Source: Diaphorobacter sp. HDW4A (GTDB lineage Bacteria > Pseudomonadota > Gammaproteobacteria > Burkholderiales > Burkholderiaceae_C). Taken from it: 64,000 nt of DNA. The notes beneath the pieces are model-generated. The model was not told where the DNA came from. It did no database searches and worked only from the letters and a program-made list of their open reading frames with translations. The position numbers and the translations under genes were made by a program. Below are positions 25,712-34,498 of the stretch, in pieces; positions within the stretch are counted from its first letter, which is position 1, and each line of letters opens with the position of its first letter. Where the stretch lies: assembly GCF_011305995.1 (NCBI RefSeq), contig NZ_CP049910.1, positions 4,154,001 to 4,218,000 of the forward strand, in the 5' to 3' direction.

Positions 25712-26488
25712 TCACAGCTTGCTGAAATCGGGCACGCGCTTTTCCATGAAGGCCGTGAACGCTTCTTTGGCGGCCGGTTCGCCGAGCATGCGCCCGAAGC
25801 TTGCAGCCTCTTCGTCGATGCGCGCAAGCAGCTCGTCGGCGTTGGTCTTCTTGAGCAGACGCTTGGTTTCCATCAGCGATGCGAGCGACTTGGCTGCCAG
25901 CTTTTTCGCCTGCATCTGCGCAAGCATGTTGCACTCGGTGGGCGGCACGACGCGGTTGACCAACCCCACCTCCAACGCCGCCTCGGCCATGAACGGCTCG
26001 CCAAGCAGCAGCGCTTCGGCAGCGCGGTGGTAGCCGAGCATCTGCGGCGCAAGCAGGCTGGAGCCCGCTTCGGGGCACACGCCCAGATTCACGAACGGCA
26101 TCGAGAACGCGGCGTTGTCGCCCGCATAGACCAGATCGCAATGGAACAGCAGCGTCGTGCCCACGCCGACCGCCGGGCCGCAAACGGCTGCGAGCATCGG
26201 CTTGGGGAACGTGGCAAGGCAGCGCAGGAAGCGGAAAACCGGCGCGTCTTGAGTCGTCGGCGGGTTGTTCAGGAAATCACTGATGTCATTGCCTGCACTG
26301 AAGATCGCCACGTCGCCTTGAAACACCAGCACGCGAGTCGCTGCGTCGGCCTTGGCGTTGTCAAGCGCATCCGCCATCTGCGTATACATTGACGCTGTGA
26401 ACGAATTCTTCTTCGAGACACGGTTGAAGGTGATGGTGGTGACACCGTGTTCATGGTGGACCAAGATGTCCTGTGCGGGCGTGCTCAT
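25712..26488 (-). CDS. enoyl-CoA hydratase/isomerase family protein
   Basis: The 258-residue crotonase-fold protein matches the family: NRVSKKNSFTASMY near the N-terminus, FSAGNDISDFL (oxyanion-hole segment, residues about 63-73), AAVCGPAVGVGTTLLFHCDLVYAG and MPFVNLGVCPEAGSS. Asp at the FSAG.D position replaces the usual hydrogen-bonding group found in isomerase-like members, so a hydratase or a Delta3-Delta2 isomerase are both possible. It lies between two thioesterase genes in the beta-oxidation cluster. Confidence 0.85.
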   Translation of the reverse strand: MSTPAQDILVHHEHGVTTITFNRVSKKNSFTASMYTQMADALDNAKADAATRVLVFQGDVAIFSAGNDISDFLNNPPTTQDAPVFRFLRCLATFPKPMLAAVCGPAVGVGTTLLFHCDLVYAGDNAAFSMPFVNLGVCPEAGSSLLAPQMLGYHRAAEALLLGEPFMAEAALEVGLVNRVVPPTECNMLAQMQAKKLAAKSLASLMETKRLLKKTNADELLARIDEEAASFGRMLGEPAAKEAFTAFMEKRVPDFSKL

Positions 26489-26554
26489 GTGTGGCTCCTG
26501 AATATGAATGGGGAAACGAACGGGCGCGGACCCCACGGGGCCCGCCGCCTGCAC

Positions 26555-27388
26555 TCATTCCTTGTAGTAGACGATTTGATTGGTGGTGGCCAGCATCAGG
26601 CCATCCGCATTCCACAATTGTGCCGTCTGATCGCAGAAGCCATTGCGGAATTCCTGCGCACGGGCCTGCGCGAACAGATAACCGTTGCCGGTCTGCGCCA
26701 ATTGCGCGCCACTCGCGTGGAAGTATGTGGTGATCGACACGGTGCCCGCCGGAACCTGACGCGCGCGGCGCAGCCAGGGACGTGGGAAGAACACGTCGGA
26801 CGCGGCCGCCAGCCCCACGAAATCAAGCGTGCGCTCTGGCGCATCGCGCACCCACAGTTGCGAGAGACTGGTGTCACCACGGTCATCCCAGACCGTCGGC
26901 AGATTGCCCGAGACCGGGCGCATCTCGTAGGAGCTGAGCCACTGCGAACGGAATGCCGGAGCCGCGCGCTGGCACTCCTGCGGCGCGGGAACGACGGGCA
27001 TGGGCACATCGGTGACGCTCCAGGTCTCGCGGCGCACGGCCGTCACGGCCGTGGCGGTCGTCGCGATCACCACCTCGCCGTTGGCCGCCGCCTGCTCGAG
27101 GGTGATGATCCAGTGCTGCGTCGAACGGTTGGTGCGCGCAGGTGTGGCCTTAACTGTGAACTCGCCAGCCGTCACCGCGCCTGCAAAATTCACCGTGAGC
27201 GACAGCGGATCGCCAAGCAATTGCGGATGCTTGAGCACCGCCTGCAGCAACGTGGCTGCGGTGATGCCGCCGAACGGGCCTACCATATTCCAGTAGGCAT
27301 CAGTCGTGCGTCCGGTGTAGATGCCGGGCTCGCGGGTCTCCAGCAGCAAGGCATCGTCCAGGGGATGAATCGTGGCTTGATTTGTCAT
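26555..27388 (-). CDS. TesB-like acyl-CoA thioesterase
   Basis: The product is 277 residues from the ATG at 27388. It has a double-hotdog layout: the first half holds YTGRTTDAYWNMVGPFGGITAATLLQAV and SLTVNFAGAVTAGEF, the second VSITTYFHASGAQLAQTGNGYLF. Such tandem proteins hydrolyse medium- to long-chain acyl-CoA. The upstream thiolase stop is 119 bases away, so the gene is likely co-transcribed but with a longer gap than its neighbours. Confidence 0.8.
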   Translation of the reverse strand: MTNQATIHPLDDALLLETREPGIYTGRTTDAYWNMVGPFGGITAATLLQAVLKHPQLLGDPLSLTVNFAGAVTAGEFTVKATPARTNRSTQHWIITLEQAAANGEVVIATTATAVTAVRRETWSVTDVPMPVVPAPQECQRAAPAFRSQWLSSYEMRPVSGNLPTVWDDRGDTSLSQLWVRDAPERTLDFVGLAAASDVFFPRPWLRRARQVPAGTVSITTYFHASGAQLAQTGNGYLFAQARAQEFRNGFCDQTAQLWNADGLMLATTNQIVYYKE

Positions 27389-27506
27389 GTGTGCCAGTGT
27401 GCCGGTTTTTGCGGAAAACCGTGGTCGTGATGGTGACTTGTCATTCCCCAAATGCGCCAAGGCGATGGGCGGGCACACGCATGCCCGCCGCATCGCCTCG
27501 TGGAGA

Positions 27507-28703
27507 TCAGACCCGCTCGAAGATGCCTGCGGCGCCCTGCCCCATGCCGACGCACATGGTCACCATGCCGTACTTGAGCTGCTTGCGCTGCAGCGCGTGC
27601 ACCACCGTGGCCGCGCGGATCGCGCCCGTCGCGCCTAGCGGATGGCCCAGTGCAATCGCGCCGCCCATGGGGTTCACCTTGGACACGTCGAGGCCGAGCG
27701 TGTTGATGACTGCCAGCGATTGCGCAGCGAAGGCTTCGTTGAGTTCGAACCAGTCAATGTCGTCCTGCTTCAGACCTGCATAACGCAGTGCTGCAGGAAT
27801 CGCTTCAATCGGGCCGATACCCATGATTTCCGGGGGCACACCTTTGCTGGCGTAGCTCACAAAGCGTGCGAGCGGTGTCAGGCCAAAGCGCTTGACCGCA
27901 GCCTCGCTCGCCAGAATCAGCGCCCCCGCGCCATCGCTGGTCTGCGAACTGTTGCCCGCCGTGACCGAGCCACGTGCAGCAAACACCGTGCGCAGTTTGG
28001 CCAGACCTTCGAGCGAGGTGTCGGGGCGCGGGCCTTCGTCGAGGCTCACGGTACGCGTACTCACCACAGTCTCGCCCTTGGCGAGGTCGAGGCCACGGTC
28101 CGTCACTTCGATGGGCGTGATCTCGCTGGCGAACTCACCCGCCTGCTGCGCGGCGATGGCACGGCGGTGCGACTCGAGCGCGAAAGCATCCTGCGCATCA
28201 CGCGTCACCTTCCACTGCTGCGCTACCTTCTCTGCTGTCAGGCCCATGCCGTAGGCAATGCCGACGTCACCATCGCGCTCGAAGATCGAGGGCGACAGCG
28301 AGGGCGCATTGCCCATCATCGGCACCATGCTCATGCTCTCCACACCAGCCGCGACCATCACATCGGCCTCGCCCACACGGATGCGGTCCGCCGCCATCGC
28401 CACGGCCGACAGGCCCGATGCGCAGAAACGGTTCACAGTGATGCCGCCAACGCTGGTCGGCAGGCCCGCCAGAACCGCGCCGATGCGCGCCACATTCAGA
28501 CCTTGCTGAGCCTCTGGAATCGCACAACCGCAGATGATGTCTTCAATCGCCTTGGGATCGAGACTGGGCACCTGCGCGAGCGCGGATTTCAAAATCGTCG
28601 CGAGCAGATCGTCGGGACGGTAGTTGCGAAAAAAGCCCTTGTGCGAACGACCAATCGGCGTGCGCGTGGCGGCAACGATGTAGGCGTCTTGCTGTTGTTT
28701 CAT
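27507..28703 (-). CDS. acetyl-CoA acyltransferase (thiolase)
   Basis: The 398-residue protein catalyses the last step of beta-oxidation, splitting 3-ketoacyl-CoA with CoA. Active-site residues are visible: Cys94 in NRFCASGLSA, His354 in GHPLGATGA, and Cys384 in MCVGMGQG. Length and motifs are normal for FadA-type thiolases. It lies 28 bases downstream of the bifunctional dehydrogenase-hydratase gene, with which it should form a multienzyme complex. Confidence 0.93.
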   Translation of the reverse strand: MKQQQDAYIVAATRTPIGRSHKGFFRNYRPDDLLATILKSALAQVPSLDPKAIEDIICGCAIPEAQQGLNVARIGAVLAGLPTSVGGITVNRFCASGLSAVAMAADRIRVGEADVMVAAGVESMSMVPMMGNAPSLSPSIFERDGDVGIAYGMGLTAEKVAQQWKVTRDAQDAFALESHRRAIAAQQAGEFASEITPIEVTDRGLDLAKGETVVSTRTVSLDEGPRPDTSLEGLAKLRTVFAARGSVTAGNSSQTSDGAGALILASEAAVKRFGLTPLARFVSYASKGVPPEIMGIGPIEAIPAALRYAGLKQDDIDWFELNEAFAAQSLAVINTLGLDVSKVNPMGGAIALGHPLGATGAIRAATVVHALQRKQLKYGMVTMCVGMGQGAAGIFERV

Positions 28704-28731
28704 ATTCAGTACTCCTTGCGTGACGCGTGAA

Positions 28732-31134
28732 TCAATTGCGCACAGGTTTGCCGGTATTCAGCATGCCCAGAATGCGCTCATGCGTCTTCGGATGGGCAAT
28801 CAGATGCGTGAACGCCTTGCGCTCGAGCTTCATCAGATATTGCTCGTCCACCAGCGTGCCTGGATCGACATCTCCACCACAGACAATTTCTGCGATCAGC
28901 GATGCGATGTGTTGATCAAACTCGCTGATGAAGCCGCCGTCGCGCATATTCACCAGCGAGCCCTTGATCGTCGCGATACCGCTACGGCCTGCGACCGGGA
29001 AGGGGCGGGCCAGAGGTGCACGCCAGCCGCCGTTCGCCATGCTCTTGGCTTCGTTGATGGCCACGTAGAGCAGCTCATCCTTGTGCGCAACAATCAGGTC
29101 GCTGTCCAGCAGATAGCCGAGCTTGCGCGATTCAATCGCGCTGGTGCCGACCTTGGCCATCGCCGCGGCGGTGAAGCCTTCGGTGAGGAAGGGCAGCAGA
29201 TCCTTGCCGGTGCTGGTCGCTGCGTTTTCGGCGGCGCGGCGCGCGATATAGGTGAGACCACCCGCGCCCGGCACCAAACCCACACCGACCTCGACGAGAC
29301 CGATGTAGCTTTCCATATGCGCCACTCTGCGTGCGGAATACACCGACAGCTCGCAACCACCGCCGAGCGCCAGGCCGTGGATCGCAGCCACCACCGGCAC
29401 CTGCGCGTAGCGCATGCGCAGCATCATGTTCTGCAGTTCCTGCTCGATGCTTTCGATGGCATCGGCGCCACCGACGACGAATGCGGGCATGGTGGCTTCG
29501 AGGTCAGCGCCGACGCTGAATGGCGCGTCGCCGGACCAGATCACCATCGCCTTGAAGTCGGATTCGGCCACGTCGACCGCTTCCATCAGACCTTCCATGA
29601 CCTCGGGGCTGATGGCATGCATCTTGTTCTTGATGCTGGCGATCAGCACTTCGCCGTCGAGCGTCCAAGTGCGCAGCGCCTTGGATTCGGCAATCGTCGT
29701 GCCTGCGGTCTGCCAGTCGGGCAGATTGGTTTCGCCGAGCAGCTTCTCGGGGAAGATCTGACGCTGGTACACCGGCAGCTCACGACGCGGGATGAATTTG
29801 CCCTGCGACGCGCTCCACGAGCCCTGCGCGGTGTGCACGCCACCGGCTTCGGCCACGGGGCCTTCGAACACCCACTTGGGCAGCGGCGCCTTGGTCAGCG
29901 CCTTGCCCGCATCAATGTCTTCCTGCACCATCTTCGCGACTTCGAGCCAACCGGCTTCCTGCCACAGCTCGAACGGGCCCTGCTTCATGCCGAAGCCCCA
30001 GCGCATGGCCTGGTCGATGTCGCGCGCGGTGTCGGCGATGTGCTCCAGATGAATCGCTGCGTAGTGGAAACTGTCGCGCAGGATCGCCCAGAGGAACTGG
30101 CCCTGCGGGCCTTCCGCGCCGCGTAGCAGTTTCAGGCGCTCGCCCGCAGGCTTCTTGAGCATGCGGCCGTAGACCTCGTCGGACTTCTGGCCTGCGGGGA
30201 TGTACTCCTCGCTCGCGAGTTCAAACTGTAGGATGTCGCGGCCGACCTTCTTGAAGAAGCCCGCCTTGGTTTTCTGGCCGAGGTTCTTCAAATCGAGCAG
30301 CTTCTGCAGCACCGCTGGCGTGCCGAAGTTGCCGTAGAACGGATCGGTCTCGAGGCTCAGGTTGTCCTGCAGCGTCTTGATGACGTGGGCCATCGTGTCG
30401 AGCCCCACCACGTCCGCTGTGCGGAAGGTGCCGCTCGATGCACGGCCCAGCTTCTTGCCGGTGAGATCGTCCACCACGTCATACGTGAGGCCGAAGTTCT
30501 CTGCCTGCTTCATCGTCGAGAGCATGCCGGCGATGCCGATGCGATTGGCGATGAAATTGGGCGTGTCGTGCGCGCGCACGATGCCCTTGCCCAGCGTCGA
30601 GGTGACAAAGGTCTCGAGCTGGTCAAGCACTTCGGGGTTCGTCGTCGGCGTGTTGATCAGTTCCACCAACTGCATGTAGCGCGGCGGGTTGAAAAAGTGG
30701 ATACCGCAGAAGCGCGGCTTGATCGCGTCGGGCAGCGCTTCGGAGAGCTTCGTGATCGACAGGCCCGAGGTGTTCGACGCGACCAGCGCGGTCTTCGAAA
30801 CGAACGGCGCGATCTTGTGATACAGGTCGAGCTTCCAGTCCATGCGCTCAGCAATCGCCTCGATGATCAGGTCGCAGCCCTTAAGCAGCTTCATGTGCTC
30901 TTCGTAGTTGGCAGGCTGGATCAGATCTGCGTCCTCCGTCACGCCAATCGGCGACGGCTTGAGCTTCTTGAGATTGGCAATCGCCTTCTCCGCAATCGCG
31001 CTCTTCGGACCTTCCTTGGCGGGCAGGTCGAACAGGATCACGGGCACCTTCACATTGACGAGATGGGCAGCGATCTGCGCGCCCATCACGCCCGCGCCGA
31101 GCACGGCGACTTTCTTCACCTGGAATCTAGACAT
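28732..31134 (-). CDS. 3-hydroxyacyl-CoA dehydrogenase/enoyl-CoA hydratase
   Basis: The 800-residue bifunctional enzyme carries out hydration and NAD-dependent oxidation of enoyl-CoA. The NAD-binding domain comes first (VAVLGAGVMGAQIAAHL, GxGxxG at residues 13-18; GIHFFNPPRYMQLVELI; NTPNFIANRIG-like). The crotonase domain is C-terminal (ALGGGCELSVYSARRVAH; GLVEVGVGLVPGAGG). This dehydrogenase-first order is the reverse of classical FadB/FadJ and is common in Comamonadaceae and other betaproteobacteria. It precedes the thiolase gene. Confidence 0.92.
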   Translation of the reverse strand: MSRFQVKKVAVLGAGVMGAQIAAHLVNVKVPVILFDLPAKEGPKSAIAEKAIANLKKLKPSPIGVTEDADLIQPANYEEHMKLLKGCDLIIEAIAERMDWKLDLYHKIAPFVSKTALVASNTSGLSITKLSEALPDAIKPRFCGIHFFNPPRYMQLVELINTPTTNPEVLDQLETFVTSTLGKGIVRAHDTPNFIANRIGIAGMLSTMKQAENFGLTYDVVDDLTGKKLGRASSGTFRTADVVGLDTMAHVIKTLQDNLSLETDPFYGNFGTPAVLQKLLDLKNLGQKTKAGFFKKVGRDILQFELASEEYIPAGQKSDEVYGRMLKKPAGERLKLLRGAEGPQGQFLWAILRDSFHYAAIHLEHIADTARDIDQAMRWGFGMKQGPFELWQEAGWLEVAKMVQEDIDAGKALTKAPLPKWVFEGPVAEAGGVHTAQGSWSASQGKFIPRRELPVYQRQIFPEKLLGETNLPDWQTAGTTIAESKALRTWTLDGEVLIASIKNKMHAISPEVMEGLMEAVDVAESDFKAMVIWSGDAPFSVGADLEATMPAFVVGGADAIESIEQELQNMMLRMRYAQVPVVAAIHGLALGGGCELSVYSARRVAHMESYIGLVEVGVGLVPGAGGLTYIARRAAENAATSTGKDLLPFLTEGFTAAAMAKVGTSAIESRKLGYLLDSDLIVAHKDELLYVAINEAKSMANGGWRAPLARPFPVAGRSGIATIKGSLVNMRDGGFISEFDQHIASLIAEIVCGGDVDPGTLVDEQYLMKLERKAFTHLIAHPKTHERILGMLNTGKPVRN

Positions 31135-31230
31135 ATTGTTGGTTCCTTAGACTTTCCGTAATTCCGCTGAAATCGCCAGACGCGACTCGCATATCGCCGC
31201 ACCAAAGGCCGCGGAGCAGGCCATGCCAGC

Positions 31231-31308
31231 GGACGCCGCGCAAGGGCCGCACCGCCGCGCTGGCGGCGTCCCCATTGAGGGGGACCGCGCGAAGCGACTC
31301 AGGGGGTG
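31231..31308. repeat. REP-like intergenic element
   Basis: GGACGCCGC pairs with GCGGCGTCC across a spacer, followed by CCCATTGAGGGGGACC and GCGCGAAGCGACTCAGGGGG. This composite of GC-rich stem, CCCC/GGGG arm and GCGCGAAGCG core is the style of short repeats seen between genes in Comamonadaceae genomes. It lies between the dehydrogenase start and the DUF2147 stop and may attenuate transcription. Confidence 0.55.
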
Positions 31309-31316
31309 TTTCATTT

Positions 31317-31751
31317 CTAGTTCACGCGCTGCCATGTCTGGGTACGCCAGAACGGGCCCAAATAGCCACGCACTTCAAGCTTGGCGCCGCCCTCTGTGGG
31401 CGTGAAGCTCGCGCGGTATTCCTTGCCGTTTTCGGGATCGATGATCTTGCCGCCGGACCACACATCCTTGTCGGCTTCTTTCTTGCCGCCACGGATGATT
31501 TCGAGCCCGACGATGGGCTTGTCCTTGCGGTCGCCCGAGCATTCCGCACAGACGTCCGCAGGATTCGCGTTCTTCTTGAGCACCTTCTCGATGCTGCCCT
31601 TGAGGCCACCGGCTTCTTCGGTGACGCGGACTTCGGCCTTCGCCTCGCCGGTCTTGTCGTCCATGTTGCGCCAGAGGCCGACGGGCGACATCTGTGCGAA
31701 TGCGGGCACGGCGAGTGCCATGCCCAGCACGGCTGCGAACAATTTCTTCAT
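31317..31751 (-). CDS. secreted DUF2147 protein
   Basis: The product is 144 residues with a signal peptide (KKLFAAVLGMALAVPAFAQ, cleavage after AFA). The mature part shows the DUF2147 layout: PVGLWRNMDDKTGEAKAEVRV, GLKGSIEKVLKK, CAECSGDRKDKPIVGLEII and GKIIDPENGKEYRAS. DUF2147 proteins are small periplasmic beta-barrel-like proteins that often sit in fatty-acid degradation clusters. The role is not known. Two Cys near the middle (CAEC) could form a disulfide. Confidence 0.85.
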   Translation of the reverse strand: MKKLFAAVLGMALAVPAFAQMSPVGLWRNMDDKTGEAKAEVRVTEEAGGLKGSIEKVLKKNANPADVCAECSGDRKDKPIVGLEIIRGGKKEADKDVWSGGKIIDPENGKEYRASFTPTEGGAKLEVRGYLGPFWRTQTWQRVN

Positions 31752-31798
31752 AAGGCCTCCTGCGTCAAGGGTGCTCAAGTGGTCAGTCGGTCGGTCGA

Positions 31799-33595
31799 TC
31801 AGGCGAGCGCCGCGTCGGTGTCCATCAGCGACTTCGAGCCCGCACGTGCGGTGCGCATCAGCGAAGCGGTTTCGGGGAACAGCTTGGCGAAGTAGAAACG
31901 TGCCGTCTGCACCTTGCCCTGATAGAACGGATCGGTGTTGCCAGCCGCAATTTCGCGCAGCGCGACCTGCGCCATGCGGGCGAAGAAATAGCCGAACACG
32001 AGATGACCCGCGACACGCAGATAGTCCACGGAAGCCGCACCCACTTCGTCGGGGTTCTGCATGCCCTTGAAGCCGATTTCGGTGGTGAACTTGGTCATCT
32101 GGTCGCCCAGCATCGCGATGGGGTTGATGAACTCGGCCATCTTCTCGTTCACGCCTTCTTCTTCCACCAACTGGCCGATGAGCTTGCCAAACTTGCGGAG
32201 CGTCGCACCCTGGTTCGACAGGATCTTGCGGCCCAGCAGATCCAGCGCCTGGATGCCGTTCGTGCCTTCGTAGATCATGTTGATGCGCGCGTCACGCACG
32301 AACTGCTCCATGCCCCATTCCTTGATGAAGCCGTGGCCGCCGTAGACCTGCTGGCTCATCGTCGTCGCGTCCCAACCGTTGTCGGTCACGAAGGCCTTGA
32401 CGATGGGCGTGAGCAGCGCGACGAGATCGGCGCTGTCCTTGCGCACCTTTTCATCGGGGTGGTTGAGTTCCTTGTCGATCAGAAACGCGCTGTAGGTGAT
32501 CAGCGCACGGCCACCTTCGGCATAGGCCTTGGCGGTCAGCAGCATGCGGCGCACATCGGGGTGCACGATGATCGGATCGGCCGGCTTGTCCTTGGCCTTC
32601 ACGCCGGAGAGGCTGCGCATCTGCAGGCGGTCCTTGGCGTAGGCCAGTGCGTTCTGATATGCCACTTCGGTCAGACCCAGCGACTGGTTGCCCACGCCCA
32701 GACGTGCCGCGTTCATCATCACGAACATCGCCTGCAGGCCCTTGTTGGGCTCGCCCACCATCGTGCCGATGGCACCGTCGATGTTGATCTGCGCGGTCGC
32801 ATTGCCGTGGATGCCCATCTTGTGTTCGAGCGCGCCGCAGAAGATCGGGTTGCGATCACCCAGTGAACCGTCAGCCTTCACATTGAACTTGGGCACGAGG
32901 AACAGGCTGATGCCCTTCGAGCCGACCGGCGCATCGGGCAGGCGTGCGAGCACCAGATGCACGATGTTTTCGGTGAAGTCATGCTCGCCCGCGCTGATGA
33001 AGATCTTGTTGCCGGTGATCTTATAAGTGCCGTCCGCCTGCGGTTCGGCCTTGGAGCGCAGCAGGCCCAGATCGGTGCCGCAGTGCGGCTCGGTCAGGCA
33101 CATCGAGCCGGTCCACTCGCCGCTGGTGAGCTTGGGCAGATAGAGCTTCTTCTGCTCGTCCGTGCCGTAGGCGTGCAGCGCTTCATACGCGCCGTGCGAC
33201 AGACCGGGGTACATGGTCCACGCCTGATTCGCGCTGTTGAGCATTTCATACAGCGCCGAGTTCACCACGAACGGCAGGCCCTGACCGCCGTAGTCCGGAT
33301 CGCAGGAAAGCGCTGGCCAGCCGCCGTCAATGAACTGCTTGTAGGCTTCCTTGAAACCGGTCGGTGTCTTCACCTCATGCGTGGCCTTGTCGAGCACGCA
33401 GCCTTCTTCGTCGCCGCTGATATTGAGCGGGAGGGTCACGTTGGCCGCGAACTTGCCGGCCTCTTCCAGCACCGCATTGATGGTGTCGGCATCGACCTCG
33501 GCAAACGGCTTCATCTGCTTGTAGTCGTCGGTGATCTTGAAGACCTCATGCATGAGGAATTGCATGTCACGAAGCGGCGGCGTGTATGTAGGCAT
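31799..33595 (-). CDS. acyl-CoA dehydrogenase with C-terminal extension
   Basis: The product is 598 residues from the ATG at 33595 (MPTYTPPLRDMQFLMHEV). This is the long acyl-CoA dehydrogenase branch with an added C-terminal helical domain, typical of FadE-like enzymes in betaproteobacteria. Motifs include MCLTEPHCGTDLG (flavin and substrate segment), NMIYEGTNGIQALDLLGRK with the catalytic Glu region, and YGGHGFIKEWGMEQ. It introduces the 2,3-double bond of acyl-CoA. It is the first structural gene after the TetR regulator. Confidence 0.92.
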   Translation of the reverse strand: MPTYTPPLRDMQFLMHEVFKITDDYKQMKPFAEVDADTINAVLEEAGKFAANVTLPLNISGDEEGCVLDKATHEVKTPTGFKEAYKQFIDGGWPALSCDPDYGGQGLPFVVNSALYEMLNSANQAWTMYPGLSHGAYEALHAYGTDEQKKLYLPKLTSGEWTGSMCLTEPHCGTDLGLLRSKAEPQADGTYKITGNKIFISAGEHDFTENIVHLVLARLPDAPVGSKGISLFLVPKFNVKADGSLGDRNPIFCGALEHKMGIHGNATAQINIDGAIGTMVGEPNKGLQAMFVMMNAARLGVGNQSLGLTEVAYQNALAYAKDRLQMRSLSGVKAKDKPADPIIVHPDVRRMLLTAKAYAEGGRALITYSAFLIDKELNHPDEKVRKDSADLVALLTPIVKAFVTDNGWDATTMSQQVYGGHGFIKEWGMEQFVRDARINMIYEGTNGIQALDLLGRKILSNQGATLRKFGKLIGQLVEEEGVNEKMAEFINPIAMLGDQMTKFTTEIGFKGMQNPDEVGAASVDYLRVAGHLVFGYFFARMAQVALREIAAGNTDPFYQGKVQTARFYFAKLFPETASLMRTARAGSKSLMDTDAALA

Positions 33596-33670
33596 GTGGA
33601 CTCCGGGAAGAAAAGTTGAGGGCAAAAACGGTTTGTGAAATGTTCTGAAAATCGGGTGCTGATGTCTGTC

Positions 33671-34339
33671 TCAGCTTGCAACGGAAGCATCTGCGCCATA
33701 GCGCTGCAGGATGCTGTTGAAGCCTCCCACGGCACGCTTGATCGAGCCGGGGGTGCGCAGGAAACGGGCCTCGTAGTGCAGCGCCAGGATCAGGCCGTGG
33801 ATCTCGAACAGCATCTGATCAGCGTCCACGTCGGCCTTGAGCTCGCCGCACTCGGCGCATTGCTCAATGGCGCGCTTCATGGCGGCGTGCCAGGTGAGCA
33901 CGGAGTTGGCGAGGGCATCGCGCACGGGGCCGGTGCGGTCATCAAACTCGACCGCGCCGCTGATGTAGATGCAGCCAGAATCGATTTCGATGGACGTGCG
34001 CTTCATCCAGTTGTCGAACATCGCGCGCAGGCGGCCGATACCGCGCGGCGCGATCATCGCGGGATAGAAAACCTCCTGCTCGAAACGCGTGTGATATTCG
34101 CGAATCACCGAAATCTGCAATTCCTCGCGTGAGCCAAAATGCGCGAACACGCCGGATTTGCTCATACCAGTCACATCGGCCAGCGCACCAATCGACAGTC
34201 CTTCCAGACCGATGTGCGTGGCCAGCCCCAAAGCGGCTTCGATGATGGTCGCCTTGGTCTGTTGCCCTTTTTGCAGCACGCGGCCTTCGCGGCTTGCGGA
34301 AACGCGTGCGGGCTTGGGAGAAGTGGTTGTAACGGTCAT
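33671..34339 (-). CDS. TetR-family regulator of fatty-acid cluster
   Basis: The product is 222 residues from the ATG at 34339. The N-terminal helix-turn-helix is clear (KATIIEAALGLATHIGLEGLS, IGALADVTGMSKSGVFAHFGSREEL). The C-terminal half is the ligand-sensing domain with a GCIYISGAVEFDDR segment. Its place at the head of the leftward beta-oxidation cluster suggests that it represses these genes and responds to acyl-CoA. Prophage B is inserted about 80 bases upstream. Confidence 0.87.
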   Translation of the reverse strand: MTVTTTSPKPARVSASREGRVLQKGQQTKATIIEAALGLATHIGLEGLSIGALADVTGMSKSGVFAHFGSREELQISVIREYHTRFEQEVFYPAMIAPRGIGRLRAMFDNWMKRTSIEIDSGCIYISGAVEFDDRTGPVRDALANSVLTWHAAMKRAIEQCAECGELKADVDADQMLFEIHGLILALHYEARFLRTPGSIKRAVGGFNSILQRYGADASVAS

Positions 34340-34356
34340 GCTCGGGAATAAAACGA

Positions 34357-34364
34357 ACGATCGT
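34357..34364. promoter_or_regulatory. possible TetR operator
   Basis: ACGATCGT is an 8-bp palindrome within AAACGAACGATCGTGC, 18 bases upstream of the TetR start. Autoregulators of this family usually bind such dyads near their own promoter. Confidence 0.3.
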
Positions 34365-34498
34365 GCTATTTTGCACAAAAGTTTGCCTCAACGCCAGTCT
34401 TTGATCTCTTCTTCTTGCAAATGCAGGGAAAACCCTTGCGAAAGAAATTTCCAGCCTTGAAAATATTCTTATCGAATGGCGCGCCGCGCGCTTTGGCG

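Noticed and set aside
27642..30126. Two long open frames (362 and 468 codons) opposite the thiolase and dehydrogenase genes
   Set aside because: Amino-acid composition is typical of antisense translation, and the coding strand has catalytic motifs in place throughout.
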